From Streptomyces canus 299MFChir4.1 (GTDB lineage Bacteria > Actinomycetota > Actinomycetes > Streptomycetales > Streptomycetaceae): a stretch of 64,000 bases of DNA. The notes under the pieces are model-generated. The model did no database searches, was not told the DNA's origin, and saw only the letters and a list, made by a program, of their open reading frames with translations. Both the position numbers and the translations under genes were made by a program. The first letter of the stretch is position 1, and each line of letters opens with the position of its first letter. Of this stretch, positions 34,302 to 43,293 are shown piece by piece. The DNA is taken from contig NZ_KB911588.1 of NCBI RefSeq assembly GCF_000383615.1, positions 124,001-188,000 of the forward strand, in the 5' to 3' direction.

Positions 34302-35084
34302 GTGCCACTCTCGCGCAACGCGATGGGAACGCTGTTCGTCGGCGGAGCCCTCACATTGACCCTGGGCGCACTCGCGTACCCGTCCATGCTGGGTGTGAGC
34401 CAGGCGTCCACCGCACAGGACAGAATCATCGCGCAGACGCAGTGGGGCCCGCTGACCGAGCAGGACCGTGACTTCGTCGTCAAGGTGCGCGCGGCGGGCC
34501 TGTGGGAGTACCCGCTGGGCCAGGTCGCCCAGCAGAAGGGGACGACCCCGGAGGTGAAGGAGGCCGGGCGCCACCTCATCGACGGACACGCGGCCCTGGA
34601 CGCCGCCTGCCGCAAGATCGCCCCGATGCTGAACATCACCATCCCGAACGTGGCGAGCCCGCAGCAGGTCGGCTTCGTGAACACGATCGAGTCCAGCAGC
34701 GGTCAGCAGTTCGACACGAACTTCGCCAACATTCTGCGCGTGACGCACGGCTCGATCTTCAACGCGATCTCGAAGATCCGCTCCACCACCAAGAACTCCC
34801 TGGTGCGCTCGCTGGCCGACATGGCCAACGACACGGTGCTGGACCACATGACGGTCATGGAGAAGACCGGCTTCGTCAACTTCGACCAGGCCCTGTTCAT
34901 GCAGACCACTCCGCCGAAGCTGCCCAGCAGCGACCTGACCCCGCCGGCGCCGCAGCCCGGCGCACAGATGGTCGTGCTCACCCCGCCGCCGAACCCGACA
35001 TCGACACCGCTCGCGGTCCCGGGCGAGAACGCGAACGGCGCCACCCCGGCCACGGGCGCGAGCCCGACGCCGACGATCGGATAG
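34302..35084 (+). CDS. DUF4142 secreted protein
   Basis: A 260-residue exported protein with a signal helix (AMGTLFVGGALTLTLGALAY). The DUF4142 domain (~45-185) is a ferritin-like helical bundle: LTEQDRDFVVKVRAAGLWEY, AGRHLIDGHAALDAACRKIA and ANDTVLDHMTVMEKTG. The tail is Pro/Thr rich and disordered. Function is unknown. I chose GTG 34302 because AGGAGG sits 5 bases upstream; an in-frame ATG at 34221 would add 27 residues without such a site. The gene ends 2 bases from the convergent alpha-glucosidase gene. Confidence 0.85.
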   Translation: MPLSRNAMGTLFVGGALTLTLGALAYPSMLGVSQASTAQDRIIAQTQWGPLTEQDRDFVVKVRAAGLWEYPLGQVAQQKGTTPEVKEAGRHLIDGHAALDAACRKIAPMLNITIPNVASPQQVGFVNTIESSSGQQFDTNFANILRVTHGSIFNAISKIRSTTKNSLVRSLADMANDTVLDHMTVMEKTGFVNFDQALFMQTTPPKLPSSDLTPPAPQPGAQMVVLTPPPNPTSTPLAVPGENANGATPATGASPTPTIG

Positions 35085-35086
35085 CC

Positions 35087-36760
35087 CTAGCCCAGCCAGG
35101 CCGTCGTGTCCGGTCCCAGCAGCCCGTCCTCCAACGGGCTGCTGCTCAGCAGCACCTCCCCGGCGGGCAGTGACACCGCGGTCCCCGACAGGTTGGCGAC
35201 ACACCGCCAGCCCTCGTGGCGGACGAAGTCCAGCACCCCGGCCGGCCCGGTGTCCGTCCAGGTGAGCTCCTCGCCCTGGAGGAGCTTGCGGCGCAGGCGC
35301 AGGGCGGTGCGGTACAGCTCCAGCGTGGAGCCCTCGACACCGTCCTGGGCCTCGACGGCGTACTCGGCGAACCACTGCGGCTGCGGCAGCCAGGCACCGC
35401 CCGCGCCGAAGCCGTACGACGGACCGCTCCGCGTCCACGGCAGCGGCACCCGGCACCCGTCGCGCCCCTTGCGGACCCGGCCCGTCTGCTCCCAGATCGG
35501 GTCCTGGAGCACCTCGACGGGCAGGTCGGCGACCTCGGGCAGCCCGAGTTCCTCGCCCTGGTAGACGTACGACGATCCCGGCAGCGCGAGCATGAGGAGC
35601 GTGGCCGCGCGGGCGCGCCGCAGGCCCTGGGAGAGGTCGATCCCGGGCGCGTGGCCGCCGGACAGCAGCCAGGCGTTCTCGTCGGTGCCCGGCGGGAGCA
35701 CGAGGCGCGAGGCGTGCCGTACGACGTCGTGGTTGGAGAGCACCCAGGTGGCCGAGGCGTGGGCCGCGCGTGCGGTGGCGAGGGAGTCGGCGATGACCTG
35801 GCGCAGTTCGTCGGCATCCCAGGGCGTCTGGAGGTACTCGAAGTTGAAGGCCTGGCCGAGTTCGTCCGCGCGGGCGTACAGCGCGCGGCGCGGACCCGGG
35901 ACCCAGGCCTCGGCGACGGCCGTACGCGGTGGCGTGTAGGAGTCCAGGATGGTGCGCCAGTCGCGGTAGATCTCGTGGACCTCGTCGCGGTCCCAGTAGG
36001 GGTGGCCGCCCGGCTCCAGGTGGCCCAGGGCCTCCTCCGCGACGCCGGGCAGGTCGCCGAGGTCGCGCAGCGGCTCGGTCAGGTCCTTGGCCAGCGCGTG
36101 CGCCACGTCCACCCGGAAGCCGTCGACCCCGCGGTCGGACCAGAAGCGCAGGGTGGTGCGGAAGTCCTCACGGACCTCGTCGTGGGACCAGTTGAGGTCG
36201 GGCTGCTCGGGGGCGAACAGATGCAGGTACCACTGCCCGTCGGGGACCCGCCGCCAGGCGCTGCCGCCGAAGACGGACTGCCAGTCGGTGGGTGGGAGTT
36301 CTCCGTGCGCTCCCCGGCCGTCACGGAAGACGTACCGTGCGCGTGCCGCGGACCCGGGCCCGGCCGCGAGGGCCTCCTGGAACCAGACATGCTGGTGGGA
36401 GGTGTGGTTCGGGACGAGATCGACGATCACTTTCAGGCCGAGCCGGTGGGCCTCGGCGACCATGGCGTCGAAGTCGTCGAGGGTGCCCAGGCGCGGGTCG
36501 ACATTCCGGTAGTCGGCCACGTCGTAGCCGCCGTCGGCGAGTTCGGAGGGGTAGAACGGGCTCAGCCACAGGGCGTCGGCACCGAGGGCGGCCAGGTGCG
36601 TGAGGCGCTCGGTGACGCCCCTGATGTCCCCGAGACCGTCACCGTCGGCGTCGGCGAAGCTGCGGGGGTAGACCTGGTAGACGACGGCCTGCCGCCACCA
36701 GTCCGGATCGTTGCTGGAAAGGTCGGGCGAGGGGTCGGGCGTGGTGGTGCGGGCGGTCAC
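35087..36760 (-). CDS. Alpha-glucosidase, GH13 family
   Basis: A 557-residue intracellular glycoside hydrolase. The four conserved GH13 regions are intact: DLVPNHTS, GFRVDVAHAL (nucleophile Asp218), AVAEAW (acid/base Glu284) and LSNHDV (Asp345). The sequence is of the oligo-1,6-glucosidase/maltase type, with QVYPRSFADADGDGLGDIRG at the start. It probably splits maltose- or isomaltose-type sugars in the cytoplasm. No maltose transporter or malR-type regulator is adjacent. It starts at ATG 36760. Confidence 0.93.
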   Translation of the reverse strand: MTARTTTPDPSPDLSSNDPDWWRQAVVYQVYPRSFADADGDGLGDIRGVTERLTHLAALGADALWLSPFYPSELADGGYDVADYRNVDPRLGTLDDFDAMVAEAHRLGLKVIVDLVPNHTSHQHVWFQEALAAGPGSAARARYVFRDGRGAHGELPPTDWQSVFGGSAWRRVPDGQWYLHLFAPEQPDLNWSHDEVREDFRTTLRFWSDRGVDGFRVDVAHALAKDLTEPLRDLGDLPGVAEEALGHLEPGGHPYWDRDEVHEIYRDWRTILDSYTPPRTAVAEAWVPGPRRALYARADELGQAFNFEYLQTPWDADELRQVIADSLATARAAHASATWVLSNHDVVRHASRLVLPPGTDENAWLLSGGHAPGIDLSQGLRRARAATLLMLALPGSSYVYQGEELGLPEVADLPVEVLQDPIWEQTGRVRKGRDGCRVPLPWTRSGPSYGFGAGGAWLPQPQWFAEYAVEAQDGVEGSTLELYRTALRLRRKLLQGEELTWTDTGPAGVLDFVRHEGWRCVANLSGTAVSLPAGEVLLSSSPLEDGLLGPDTTAWLG

Positions 36761-36951
36761 GCGGGCTCCTCTGCAAGGCGGGTGCGGTAATGCGGCCCAT
36801 CAAGGCGACAAAGGGGATATCTGTCCACGTCGATGGAAAAGTGAACCTGGGTTTTGCGGAGTGAATCATTCCCGGTGTGTCGAAATTGTGATGGGCGTCG
36901 AACCGCCCCCGTATCACCGCAGGTTGACAGCATTCCGCAAGGAGATCCACG

Positions 36952-36999
36952 ATGTGTGAACACCGTGGCCCGTGTGACCAATGGGCCCAGTGTTTCTGA
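36952..36999 (+). CDS. Candidate 15-residue upstream ORF
   Basis: ATG 36952 is preceded by AAGGAGAT at ideal spacing and encodes MCEHRGPCDQWAQCF, three Cys in 15 residues, then TGA. It ends 42 bases before the sortase-substrate gene. TTGACA at 36924 might be a -35 box, but no good -10 follows. It may be a leader peptide or a chance ORF. The remaining intergenic sequence (36761-36951) holds the promoter region of the divergent alpha-glucosidase and nothing else I can name. Confidence 0.3.
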   Translation: MCEHRGPCDQWAQCF

Positions 37000-37040
37000 T
37001 GCTTGCTGTAACCACTCACTCTCATCCTGACGGGATACGT

Positions 37041-37985
37041 ATGTCCATAGCGAGACGTGTCACCATGCGGCGCCTGTTGGGGACGGGCGCCGCGACGCTC
37101 GCCTTCTCCGCTGCCCTCGCCTCCGTCGCCGCCGCCTCCGACTGCCCCGGTGGCAAGGGCTGGGACAACGGCGGAAGCTACAAGCCGGGTACGGGCGCCG
37201 GCTCGAAGACCGAGACCGACCGCTGCGAGTTCTCCCTCGACGGCAAGAACTTCTTCGCCTCGGTCAAGGTCGACGACCTGAACCTGAAGCCGACCGACGA
37301 CGGCAAGGTGCACGTCAAGGTCCGCGCGGCGGGCGACGCGTCCACCTGCACCGCCTCTCTCGCGTCCTACCGCGCGCACGGCCCGACGTTCGCCACCTCC
37401 GGCGAGCAGGTCTTCCACGACTTCGACACCGTGACCGTCAAGGCCGGCTCCGTCGACTCCCTCGACATCTCGATCCCGGACGTCGGCTGCTACGCGCAGA
37501 TCGACCTCTACCGGGGCAACACGAAGTTCGACGGCCGGCTCGACGCCAAGGACGGCCTTCCGCACGGCGACCTCCCCAAGGGCCCGGACCACCCGGTCAT
37601 CAAGGACAAGCTGATCGCGGCCTGGAACGGCGGCACGAAGGACTGCACGACCACGCAGACCACGCCTCCGGCGACCCCGCCGGCCTCGGAGACCACTCCG
37701 CCGGCCTCGGAGTCGACCCCGCCGGCCTCCGAGTCCACGCCGCCGGCGTCCGAGAGCACGCCCCCGGCCTCCGAGACCCCGGGCACCGACAGCCCGACCC
37801 CGTCCGCCTCGGAGTCCACCGCGACTCCGGGCGCCCCCACCCCGAACGGTGGCGGCGGTGACAACCTCGCCGAGACCGGCGCCAGCAGCAACACCCCGCT
37901 GATCGCGGGCGGTGCGGCGGTGCTGCTCGCGGGTGGCGCGGGCATCGTGCTCGCCACGCGTCGCCGCAAGGCTTCGCGCGCCTGA
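37041..37985 (+). CDS. LAETG-motif sortase-dependent surface protein
   Basis: A 314-residue cell-wall protein. Order: signal peptide (~1-35, LAFSAALASVAAAS), a ~170-residue N-terminal domain with few Cys, a low-complexity stalk of repeated PPASESTPPASE units (~215-265), the sorting signal LAETG (near 281), a hydrophobic helix (LIAGGAAVLLAGGAGIVLA) and a basic tail (RRRKASRA). LAxTG signals are used by class-E sortases in Streptomyces to attach proteins to peptidoglycan. No sortase gene is in the window. ATG 37041 is the likely start, with only a weak ribosome site; ATG 37065 is possible. Confidence 0.88.
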   Translation: MSIARRVTMRRLLGTGAATLAFSAALASVAAASDCPGGKGWDNGGSYKPGTGAGSKTETDRCEFSLDGKNFFASVKVDDLNLKPTDDGKVHVKVRAAGDASTCTASLASYRAHGPTFATSGEQVFHDFDTVTVKAGSVDSLDISIPDVGCYAQIDLYRGNTKFDGRLDAKDGLPHGDLPKGPDHPVIKDKLIAAWNGGTKDCTTTQTTPPATPPASETTPPASESTPPASESTPPASESTPPASETPGTDSPTPSASESTATPGAPTPNGGGGDNLAETGASSNTPLIAGGAAVLLAGGAGIVLATRRRKASRA

Positions 37986-38050
37986 TCCTCTCGCCTGACC
38001 CTTTCCGAGGGGCCGTCCCACCGTTCGCGGTGCGGGCGGCCCTTCTCGGT

Positions 38051-38626
38051 TCAGTGCGGGGTGGGCCGGTAGACGAGCTCCTGGATGTTCCCGTCGAGCG
38101 TCCGGCTCTCCAGCAGCTCCAGATCGAAGTCCTCCGCGCCCCGGAAGACCGGGTCAAGCCCGGTCCGGCCGGTGATGACAGGAAAAACCGTCACCTGCAC
38201 ACGGTCGACCAGGCCGGCGGCCATCAGGGCCCGGTTCATCGCCAGACTGCCGTGCGAGCGCAACGGCACCTCGGACTCCTTCTTGAGCCGGGCCACGACC
38301 TCGACGGCGTCCCCGCTCACGAGGGTCGCGTCGGGCCAGTCGAGGGGGCCCTCCAGCGTCTTCGACACCACCGTCGCCGGCAGGTTTTTCATCCGGGTGA
38401 CCCAGGGGTCCCGCACGTCGTCCCCCTCACTGCTCTCGGCCAGCATCCGCGCGAAGGCCCGGAAGGTGGTGGCCCCGAAGACCATCCGCTGCTCCGCGCC
38501 GTACAGGGCGAGGCGGTGGTCGAGCAGCTCGGGGCCCTGCTTGCCCCAGTAGCCGCCCCAGTCGCCGCCGGCGGCGCCGTAGCCGTCGAGGCTGGAGAAG
38601 ACGTCGAAGGTGTAGGTGGCGGTCAT
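38051..38626 (-). CDS. Dihydrofolate reductase / RibD C-terminal family protein
   Basis: A 191-residue protein of the RibD-C/DHFR-like family. It begins YTFDVFSSLDGYGA, has an NADPH-type phosphate region SHGSLAMNRALMAAGLVD and VTVFPVITGRTGLDPVF. Most family members are uncharacterised NADPH reductases. The ATG at 38626 has AAGGAGG at good spacing. A hairpin-like structure lies just after the stop, between it and the surface-protein gene. Confidence 0.85.
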   Translation of the reverse strand: MTATYTFDVFSSLDGYGAAGGDWGGYWGKQGPELLDHRLALYGAEQRMVFGATTFRAFARMLAESSEGDDVRDPWVTRMKNLPATVVSKTLEGPLDWPDATLVSGDAVEVVARLKKESEVPLRSHGSLAMNRALMAAGLVDRVQVTVFPVITGRTGLDPVFRGAEDFDLELLESRTLDGNIQELVYRPTPH

Positions 38627-38941
38627 GTCGTCCTCCTTGAGTTCCGTTGCCCCATAGACCCCGCAGGGATGCGAAACTCATCGCCACGCGGAGTCCGGGG
38701 AGAGGGGTCCAGTGGCCGTCCGCCCGTCACCGGGACGACCGCGGGGCCCGCTCGGCGAGGGCGTGGTGCGTCCCTCATGGACGGTCTGAGCCCGCGGGGT
38801 GTCATCCGGGCACGACCTCGGTGCGTCGGCGGTCGTCGGCGGACCGGCGGCCAGGTATCAAGCAGGGTTGACGTCTTCGGTAAACAGCCGTCGCGGCGCC
38901 TGTGGGAGCGTCACACTGTGAACACGCCACGGGGGGTGCTC
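38627..38941. other. Intergenic region before the EACC1-caspase operon
   Basis: Divergent spacer of 315 bases. TTGACG at 38868-38873 is a possible -35 for the downstream operon, but no convincing -10 is seen. An alternative GTG start for the EACC1 gene lies at 38919. I see no small gene or repeat. Confidence 0.3.
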
Positions 38942-39379
38942 ATGAGCGCGATGGAGCCGACGAACGGATCGGGCGAATACCTGGCGCCGACTGCCGAGTT
39001 GGCCGTCGGACTCCGCCTGCTCCCGCAGGACGGTGACGACCCGGAGACGACGGAACGGCTGACCCGTGCCCTGCGCCGGGAGCTGGGAGAACTCCGCGGC
39101 ACCCACGTGCGCCCCGCGCCGACCGGCCCGCCCCCGCCCGGCGCGAAGGGCGACGCCGTTACCGTCGGAGCGATGGTCGTGGCCCTCAGTGCGTCCGGCG
39201 GGGTCCTCACGGCGCTGATCGAAACCCTGCGCGACTGGCTGGGCAGGCGCGGCGTACGCGACCGCGTCGTGGTCAGCATCGGTGACGACAACCTGGAACT
39301 CGAACACGCCACCGACGCCGAACGGGCCGCCCTCGTCCAGGAGTTCATCCGCCGCCACAGCGGGTCCGACCCGTCATGA
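38942..39379 (+). CDS. EACC1-like effector-associated component
   Basis: A 145-residue protein. An N-terminal helical part (LTRALRRELGELRGTHVRPA) is followed by GDAVTVGAMVVALSASGGVL and TALIETLRDWLGRRG, then a short beta region (DRVVVSIGDDNLELEHAT). This is the pattern of EACC1, the effector-associated constant component described for actinobacterial conflict systems in which it is encoded beside a caspase or another effector. Its TGA overlaps the ATG of the caspase gene (39376) by 4 bases, as expected for a coupled pair. I start it at ATG 38942; GTG 38919 is possible. Confidence 0.75.
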   Translation: MSAMEPTNGSGEYLAPTAELAVGLRLLPQDGDDPETTERLTRALRRELGELRGTHVRPAPTGPPPPGAKGDAVTVGAMVVALSASGGVLTALIETLRDWLGRRGVRDRVVVSIGDDNLELEHATDAERAALVQEFIRRHSGSDPS

Positions 39380-41859
39380 GCCGCCGTCTCGCACTGCTGG
39401 TCGCCACGTACGAACACGACGATCCGGGGCTCAGCCGCCTGACCGCTCCCGCCCACGACGCCGAGGCGCTCGCCGAGGTCCTGCGGGACCCGGCCGTCGC
39501 CGGTTTCGACGTCACCCTCCTCGTCAACGAACCGCACTACCGGGTCGGCGAGGCGGTCGGTGATCTCTTCGACGGCAAGCGCAGCGACGATCTCGTCCTG
39601 CTGTACTTCACCGGCCACGGCCTCAAGGACGAGGACGGCCGGCTGTATCTGGCGATGCGCAACACCCGACGCGGCAGCCTGCTGTTCACCTCGCTGCCCG
39701 CCGAACAGGTCGACCAGGCCATGGCCGGCAGCGACTCGCGGCGCCAGGTCCTGATCCTGGACTGCTGCTACAGCGGAGCGTTCCCGGCCGGGCGCCTCGC
39801 CAAGTCCGACCCAGGGGTGCACGCACTCGAACGCTTCCAGGGCCGGGGCCGCACGGTCCTGACCGCGTCCGACGCCATGCAGTACTCCTACGAGGGCGAC
39901 CGGCTCAGCGGCTCCGCCGTCCAGTCGGTGTTCACCCGCCACCTGGTCACCGGTCTGCGCGAGGGAGCAGCCGACCTGGACGGCGACGGCGACATCACCC
40001 TCGACGAGCTGTACCGCTACGTGCACGACCGCGTGGTCGACGAGATGCCGCAGCAGCGGCCCAAGCGGCAGGACGACGTCGAGGGCCGTATCGTCATCGC
40101 CCGCAACGCCCACTGGACCCTCCCCGTCCACCTCCGCAACGCCCTGGACAGCCCTGTCCCCGACGACCGGTTGTCCGCCCTGGACGGCCTCGCCCATCTG
40201 CGCCGCGTCGGCAACGAGACCGTGCGGGCGAAGGTGGAGGAACAGATCGAACGGCTGGTGGGCGACGACAGCCGGAAGGTGTCGTCGGCGGCGGGTGAAC
40301 TGCTGGGGCGGGAGGCGGCGGCTGCCCCGGAGACCAGGGAGGTCGACGAGCAGGCCCCCGAGCAGCCTTCGGTGAGCACGCCACAGGCGCCCCGGAGGCA
40401 TGTCCCAGGCGCGCGTCCCGGCCCCGAACAACCTTCTGCGCCAAGCCTGTTGAGAGAGACGCTGCTGGCAGGTGCCCGCACCGGAGCGCGACGGATCAGG
40501 ACAGCCGCGTACGCCTTCGGTCTGCGGGGCGTCGCCGGTGTGCTGGCGGCACTCGCCTCGGCGCTGATGACCCGCGGGCTGCTGGCCGATGCCACGGCCC
40601 CTTCGCCGTTCGGCGCGGATGTGCGGAACGGCATCGGGTGGTACGTCGCCGGCACGGCCGCGGTCGCCCTGGTCGCTGCCGTCCTCCTGGCCGTGCCGAA
40701 GCTGCGGGGGCCGGCCGGGCCGGGCCTGCTGCTGGGAGCGACGGCCGCGTCCGTATGGGGCCTCGTGTACTTCGCCGGGGAGACCACCCTCTACAAAGGG
40801 TCCCGGGAAGACTTCGCCCGGCTCGAACTCACCGGTTACGCGGCGCTCTTGGTGAGCGCGGTCGTCGCCGCGTCCGGACTCGTTCGCGCCCGGGAGACCA
40901 CCTTCGGTCTTCGTCCGCCACGGGACCTCCGGAGCCGGGTGCTGCTGGGCGCGGTGTGCGGAGTCGCCCTGCTCGGCGCTCTGACGCCCGCACTGCTGCT
41001 GCACCAGATCGCCGGACTACGCCAGATCGATCCGAGCCCGCAGCTCGCTGACTGGTACCACGCCTTCTTCGTCACCGGCGTGACGGCGGCGGTCGTCCCG
41101 CTCTGTGCGGCAGCCGTCGCACCCCGCCGACTCACCCACGCCCTCCTGCTCGGCTGGGCGGCGGTCACGCTCGCGCTGACGACGTCCACGTACGTGTGGT
41201 TCCTCGGCATCGGTGAACCCCTGCGCAACGTCGTGGCGGCCGGTGCCGCACCGACGGCTCTGGTCATCCTCACCACCGCCCTGGCGCGCTGGACCAGAAC
41301 CGTCGAGGGCCCGCCGCCGCGGCCCCGGTGGCGGGCGCTGGTGGCGGGCCTCGTGCTCCTGCCCACCCTGTCCGTCGGCGGTGGGTTCCTCGAGGCCCGC
41401 ACCGCGGACCGCACCGCGGTGACCCCGTTGGATGTCGCGTACGCCAAGGGCGGCAAGAGCCTGTACGTCACCTCGGAGACGTACTGGGCGGCCGTCAAGG
41501 ACCGCGACCACTGGCCGGGGTGGATCAGCGTCGTCGACGCGGTCAGCGGCCGGACGATCCAGGGCCCTGTCGCACTCGACTCGCCGGCGTCGGACGTGGC
41601 GTGGAGCAATGACAGCCCTTCCCTGTACCTCGTACAACCCAGGAACCGCACCGTCACGGTGTTCGCCACGCCGGAGATGGAACCGGTCGGCACACCCCTG
41701 CACCTGGGCGGCACACCGGTCAGGATCGAGGTCTCCTCGGACCACCGCGCCTGGGTGTTCGCAAGGATCCGGACGAGTCCGCGTCGATCGACACCCGTAC
41801 CGACGAAGTCGCCGGGCGCCGCATCCCCCTGGGCAAGGACTGGACCGATGCCACGGTGA
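39376..41859 (+). CDS. Caspase-like peptidase with membrane helices and beta-propeller (frame broken near 41760)
   Basis: As written this frame gives 827 residues. Residues 1-245 are a caspase/metacaspase domain: LALLVATYEHDDPGLSRL, catalytic His81 in YFTGHG and Cys131 in ILDCCYSGAF. A helical linker with HEAT-like pattern follows (~250-320), then about nine membrane helices (~370-680) and the start of a YVTN-type beta-propeller (~685 on; TPLDVAYAKGGKSLYV). After SSDHRAWVF at about 41758 the frame becomes non-propeller sequence, while the next frame continues the propeller to 42377. The intact protein would be about 1000 residues. It is coupled to the EACC1 gene; the role is probably regulated proteolysis in cell death or defence (inference). 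Confidence 0.85.
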   Translation: MSRRLALLVATYEHDDPGLSRLTAPAHDAEALAEVLRDPAVAGFDVTLLVNEPHYRVGEAVGDLFDGKRSDDLVLLYFTGHGLKDEDGRLYLAMRNTRRGSLLFTSLPAEQVDQAMAGSDSRRQVLILDCCYSGAFPAGRLAKSDPGVHALERFQGRGRTVLTASDAMQYSYEGDRLSGSAVQSVFTRHLVTGLREGAADLDGDGDITLDELYRYVHDRVVDEMPQQRPKRQDDVEGRIVIARNAHWTLPVHLRNALDSPVPDDRLSALDGLAHLRRVGNETVRAKVEEQIERLVGDDSRKVSSAAGELLGREAAAAPETREVDEQAPEQPSVSTPQAPRRHVPGARPGPEQPSAPSLLRETLLAGARTGARRIRTAAYAFGLRGVAGVLAALASALMTRGLLADATAPSPFGADVRNGIGWYVAGTAAVALVAAVLLAVPKLRGPAGPGLLLGATAASVWGLVYFAGETTLYKGSREDFARLELTGYAALLVSAVVAASGLVRARETTFGLRPPRDLRSRVLLGAVCGVALLGALTPALLLHQIAGLRQIDPSPQLADWYHAFFVTGVTAAVVPLCAAAVAPRRLTHALLLGWAAVTLALTTSTYVWFLGIGEPLRNVVAAGAAPTALVILTTALARWTRTVEGPPPRPRWRALVAGLVLLPTLSVGGGFLEARTADRTAVTPLDVAYAKGGKSLYVTSETYWAAVKDRDHWPGWISVVDAVSGRTIQGPVALDSPASDVAWSNDSPSLYLVQPRNRTVTVFATPEMEPVGTPLHLGGTPVRIEVSSDHRAWVFARIRTSPRRSTPVPTKSPGAASPWARTGPMPR

Positions 41860-42377
41860 GCCGCGACGGCCGCCGCCTCTACGTGGGGCGGGGCACGTCG
41901 GTCTCGGTGATCGACCCGCACACCGGCAAGGCGATCGGCGCCCCGGTCGAACTCGGTGGCACACCTGCCGCTCTCACCGCGGACCCGGCGGATGACGTAC
42001 GCCTCTACGCGCTCGTGGAGACCGGTGATCCCGCACAGAACAACGAAGGCGCGGTCGTCGTGGCCCTGGACACGAAGAGTGGCCTGGTGCGGGGCATGGC
42101 CGACGTGCCGTCCGCCTTCCAGCACCGGATGATCGTGAGCCATGACGGCCGGCGTCTCTACGTCATCCACAACCACTTCGACGGCGGCAGTGTCTCCGTC
42201 GTGGACACCAGAACGATGGGCGCGCTGGCGAAGCCGATCGACCTGGGGCAGCCACCTCTGTCGATCGCGATCTCTCCCGCCGGCGACCGGGTGTGGCTCA
42301 CGTTGTTCCGGGGCATCGCCGACTTCCGGACCGCCGCCCCGCACTCCCTCTCGCACTTCGCCGTGAAAACCCCCTGA
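41763..42377 (+). pseudogene. Out-of-frame C-terminal beta-propeller part of the caspase protein
   Basis: Reading from KDPDESASIDTRTDEVAG this frame completes the propeller: ATVSRDGRRLYVGRGTSVSV, AALTADPADDVRLYALV, RMIVSHDGRRLYVIHNHFD and LSIAISPAGDRVWLTLF. The only in-frame start is GTG 41856, without a ribosome site, so independent translation is doubtful. One extra base in TTCGCAAGG (for example TTCGGCAAGG) would join it to the upstream frame as one 1000-residue protein. It is either a true mutation, a sequencing error or, less likely, a programmed shift. Confidence 0.75.
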
Positions 42378-42437
42378 GAGACCCGCAGGGGCATGGCGGG
42401 ATGGCCCATAAAATCGAACACATGATTGAATCCAGTC

Positions 42438-42671
42438 ATGCGATCGTTCCCCGCCGACCTCGCCCGGACGCAGCAGGAATGGAGCGCCATCTACCGGCAG
42501 CTCGCCGAGCGCCCCGGCCGCACGGAGCTGCGCCGACGCCTGCACCGGCTGTCGGCCCAGCTGTTCTTCCACCCCTACTGGCAGCAACGGCGCCCCCGCC
42601 CGGCGGAGTGGTGGGAGCTCCGTGATCTGGGGCGCCGCGGCGACGACGTGCGCGAACGGTCGCACTCATGA
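42438..42671 (+). CDS. Small charged protein of unknown function
   Basis: A 77-residue, Arg-rich soluble protein (ADLARTQQEWSAIYRQLAER, then LHRLSAQLFFHPYWQQRRPR). No family recognised. Its stop overlaps the ATG of the next gene by 4 bases, giving a coupled pair. ATG 42438 is chosen; an in-frame TTG at 42426 would add four residues. TAAAAT at 42409-42414 is a good -10 box, placing transcription start near 42421. Confidence 0.6.
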   Translation: MRSFPADLARTQQEWSAIYRQLAERPGRTELRRRLHRLSAQLFFHPYWQQRRPRPAEWWELRDLGRRGDDVRERSHS

Positions 42672-42940
42672 CGGACCGAAGTGCGGGACCGTACGTCCCG
42701 GACGATCCTGAGGACATGTCCGGACCGATCCGCGTGATCGTGCACCCCCCGTCCCCCACCGGCGGCCGCCGCGTCCGCGTGGACGGCGAGATCCTCGGCC
42801 TGGCCCACAACCTGACCGACGTCGCGGAGTTCCTCCGCCGGGCGGGGCTGGAGATCGACGCGGCGGAGGTGGCGCAGTCGCCGTGGATCGAGTGGAAGGG
42901 GGGTGGGCCGGAGCGGTGGGGGCCGGAGACGAACGGCTGA
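42668..42940 (+). CDS. Small conserved Streptomyces protein of unknown function
   Basis: A 90-residue protein with PIRVIVHPPSPTGGRRVRVD and LGLAHNLTDVAEFLRRAGLE, ending WIEWKGGGPERWGPE. It has no signal peptide or membrane segment. It is translationally coupled to the preceding 77-residue protein and both are on the caspase strand, about 60 bases beyond the caspase gene, but a link to that system is not shown. Confidence 0.65.
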   Translation: MTDRSAGPYVPDDPEDMSGPIRVIVHPPSPTGGRRVRVDGEILGLAHNLTDVAEFLRRAGLEIDAAEVAQSPWIEWKGGGPERWGPETNG

Positions 42941-43293
42941 CGTACGTAGAGCGACACGGCGTCACGCCCAGGGGCCGGCTCTGCCGCGGAGAAGGCCGAA
43001 AGGCGCCCGTGCATGCGCGCGCCCCTCGCCCGGTAGGCGGGCTGCGTGACCCGGCTCCTCCTCCGGGACGGCGACGGGCACGGGCGGGAAAGGCATCTCC
43101 CCGGTCCCGCGTGGGTCGCCGGGCGGCGTCCCGAGACCCGGCCGATCCACCGCCCGACCTGCTCCGGATCACGCGGAGACACCCACGAGCCGACCTCGTC
43201 GTACGGCGGACTGGTGCACGCGGTGGCCTCCCGGGCGACCATCCGATGCTGCTCCGGCACCGCACGGCCGCGGCCGTCGTCGCCTCGGGAGTG
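42941..43293. other. Gene-poor stretch with coding-like bias
   Basis: Both strands show high GC3 open frames here. Plus strand from GTG 43046 reads PAWVAGRRPETRPIHRPTCS; minus strand reads TSPPYDEVGSWVSPRDPEQV. Neither has a ribosome binding site or a family I recognise, and each would run into a neighbour. I treat it as possible decayed coding sequence. Confidence 0.25.
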
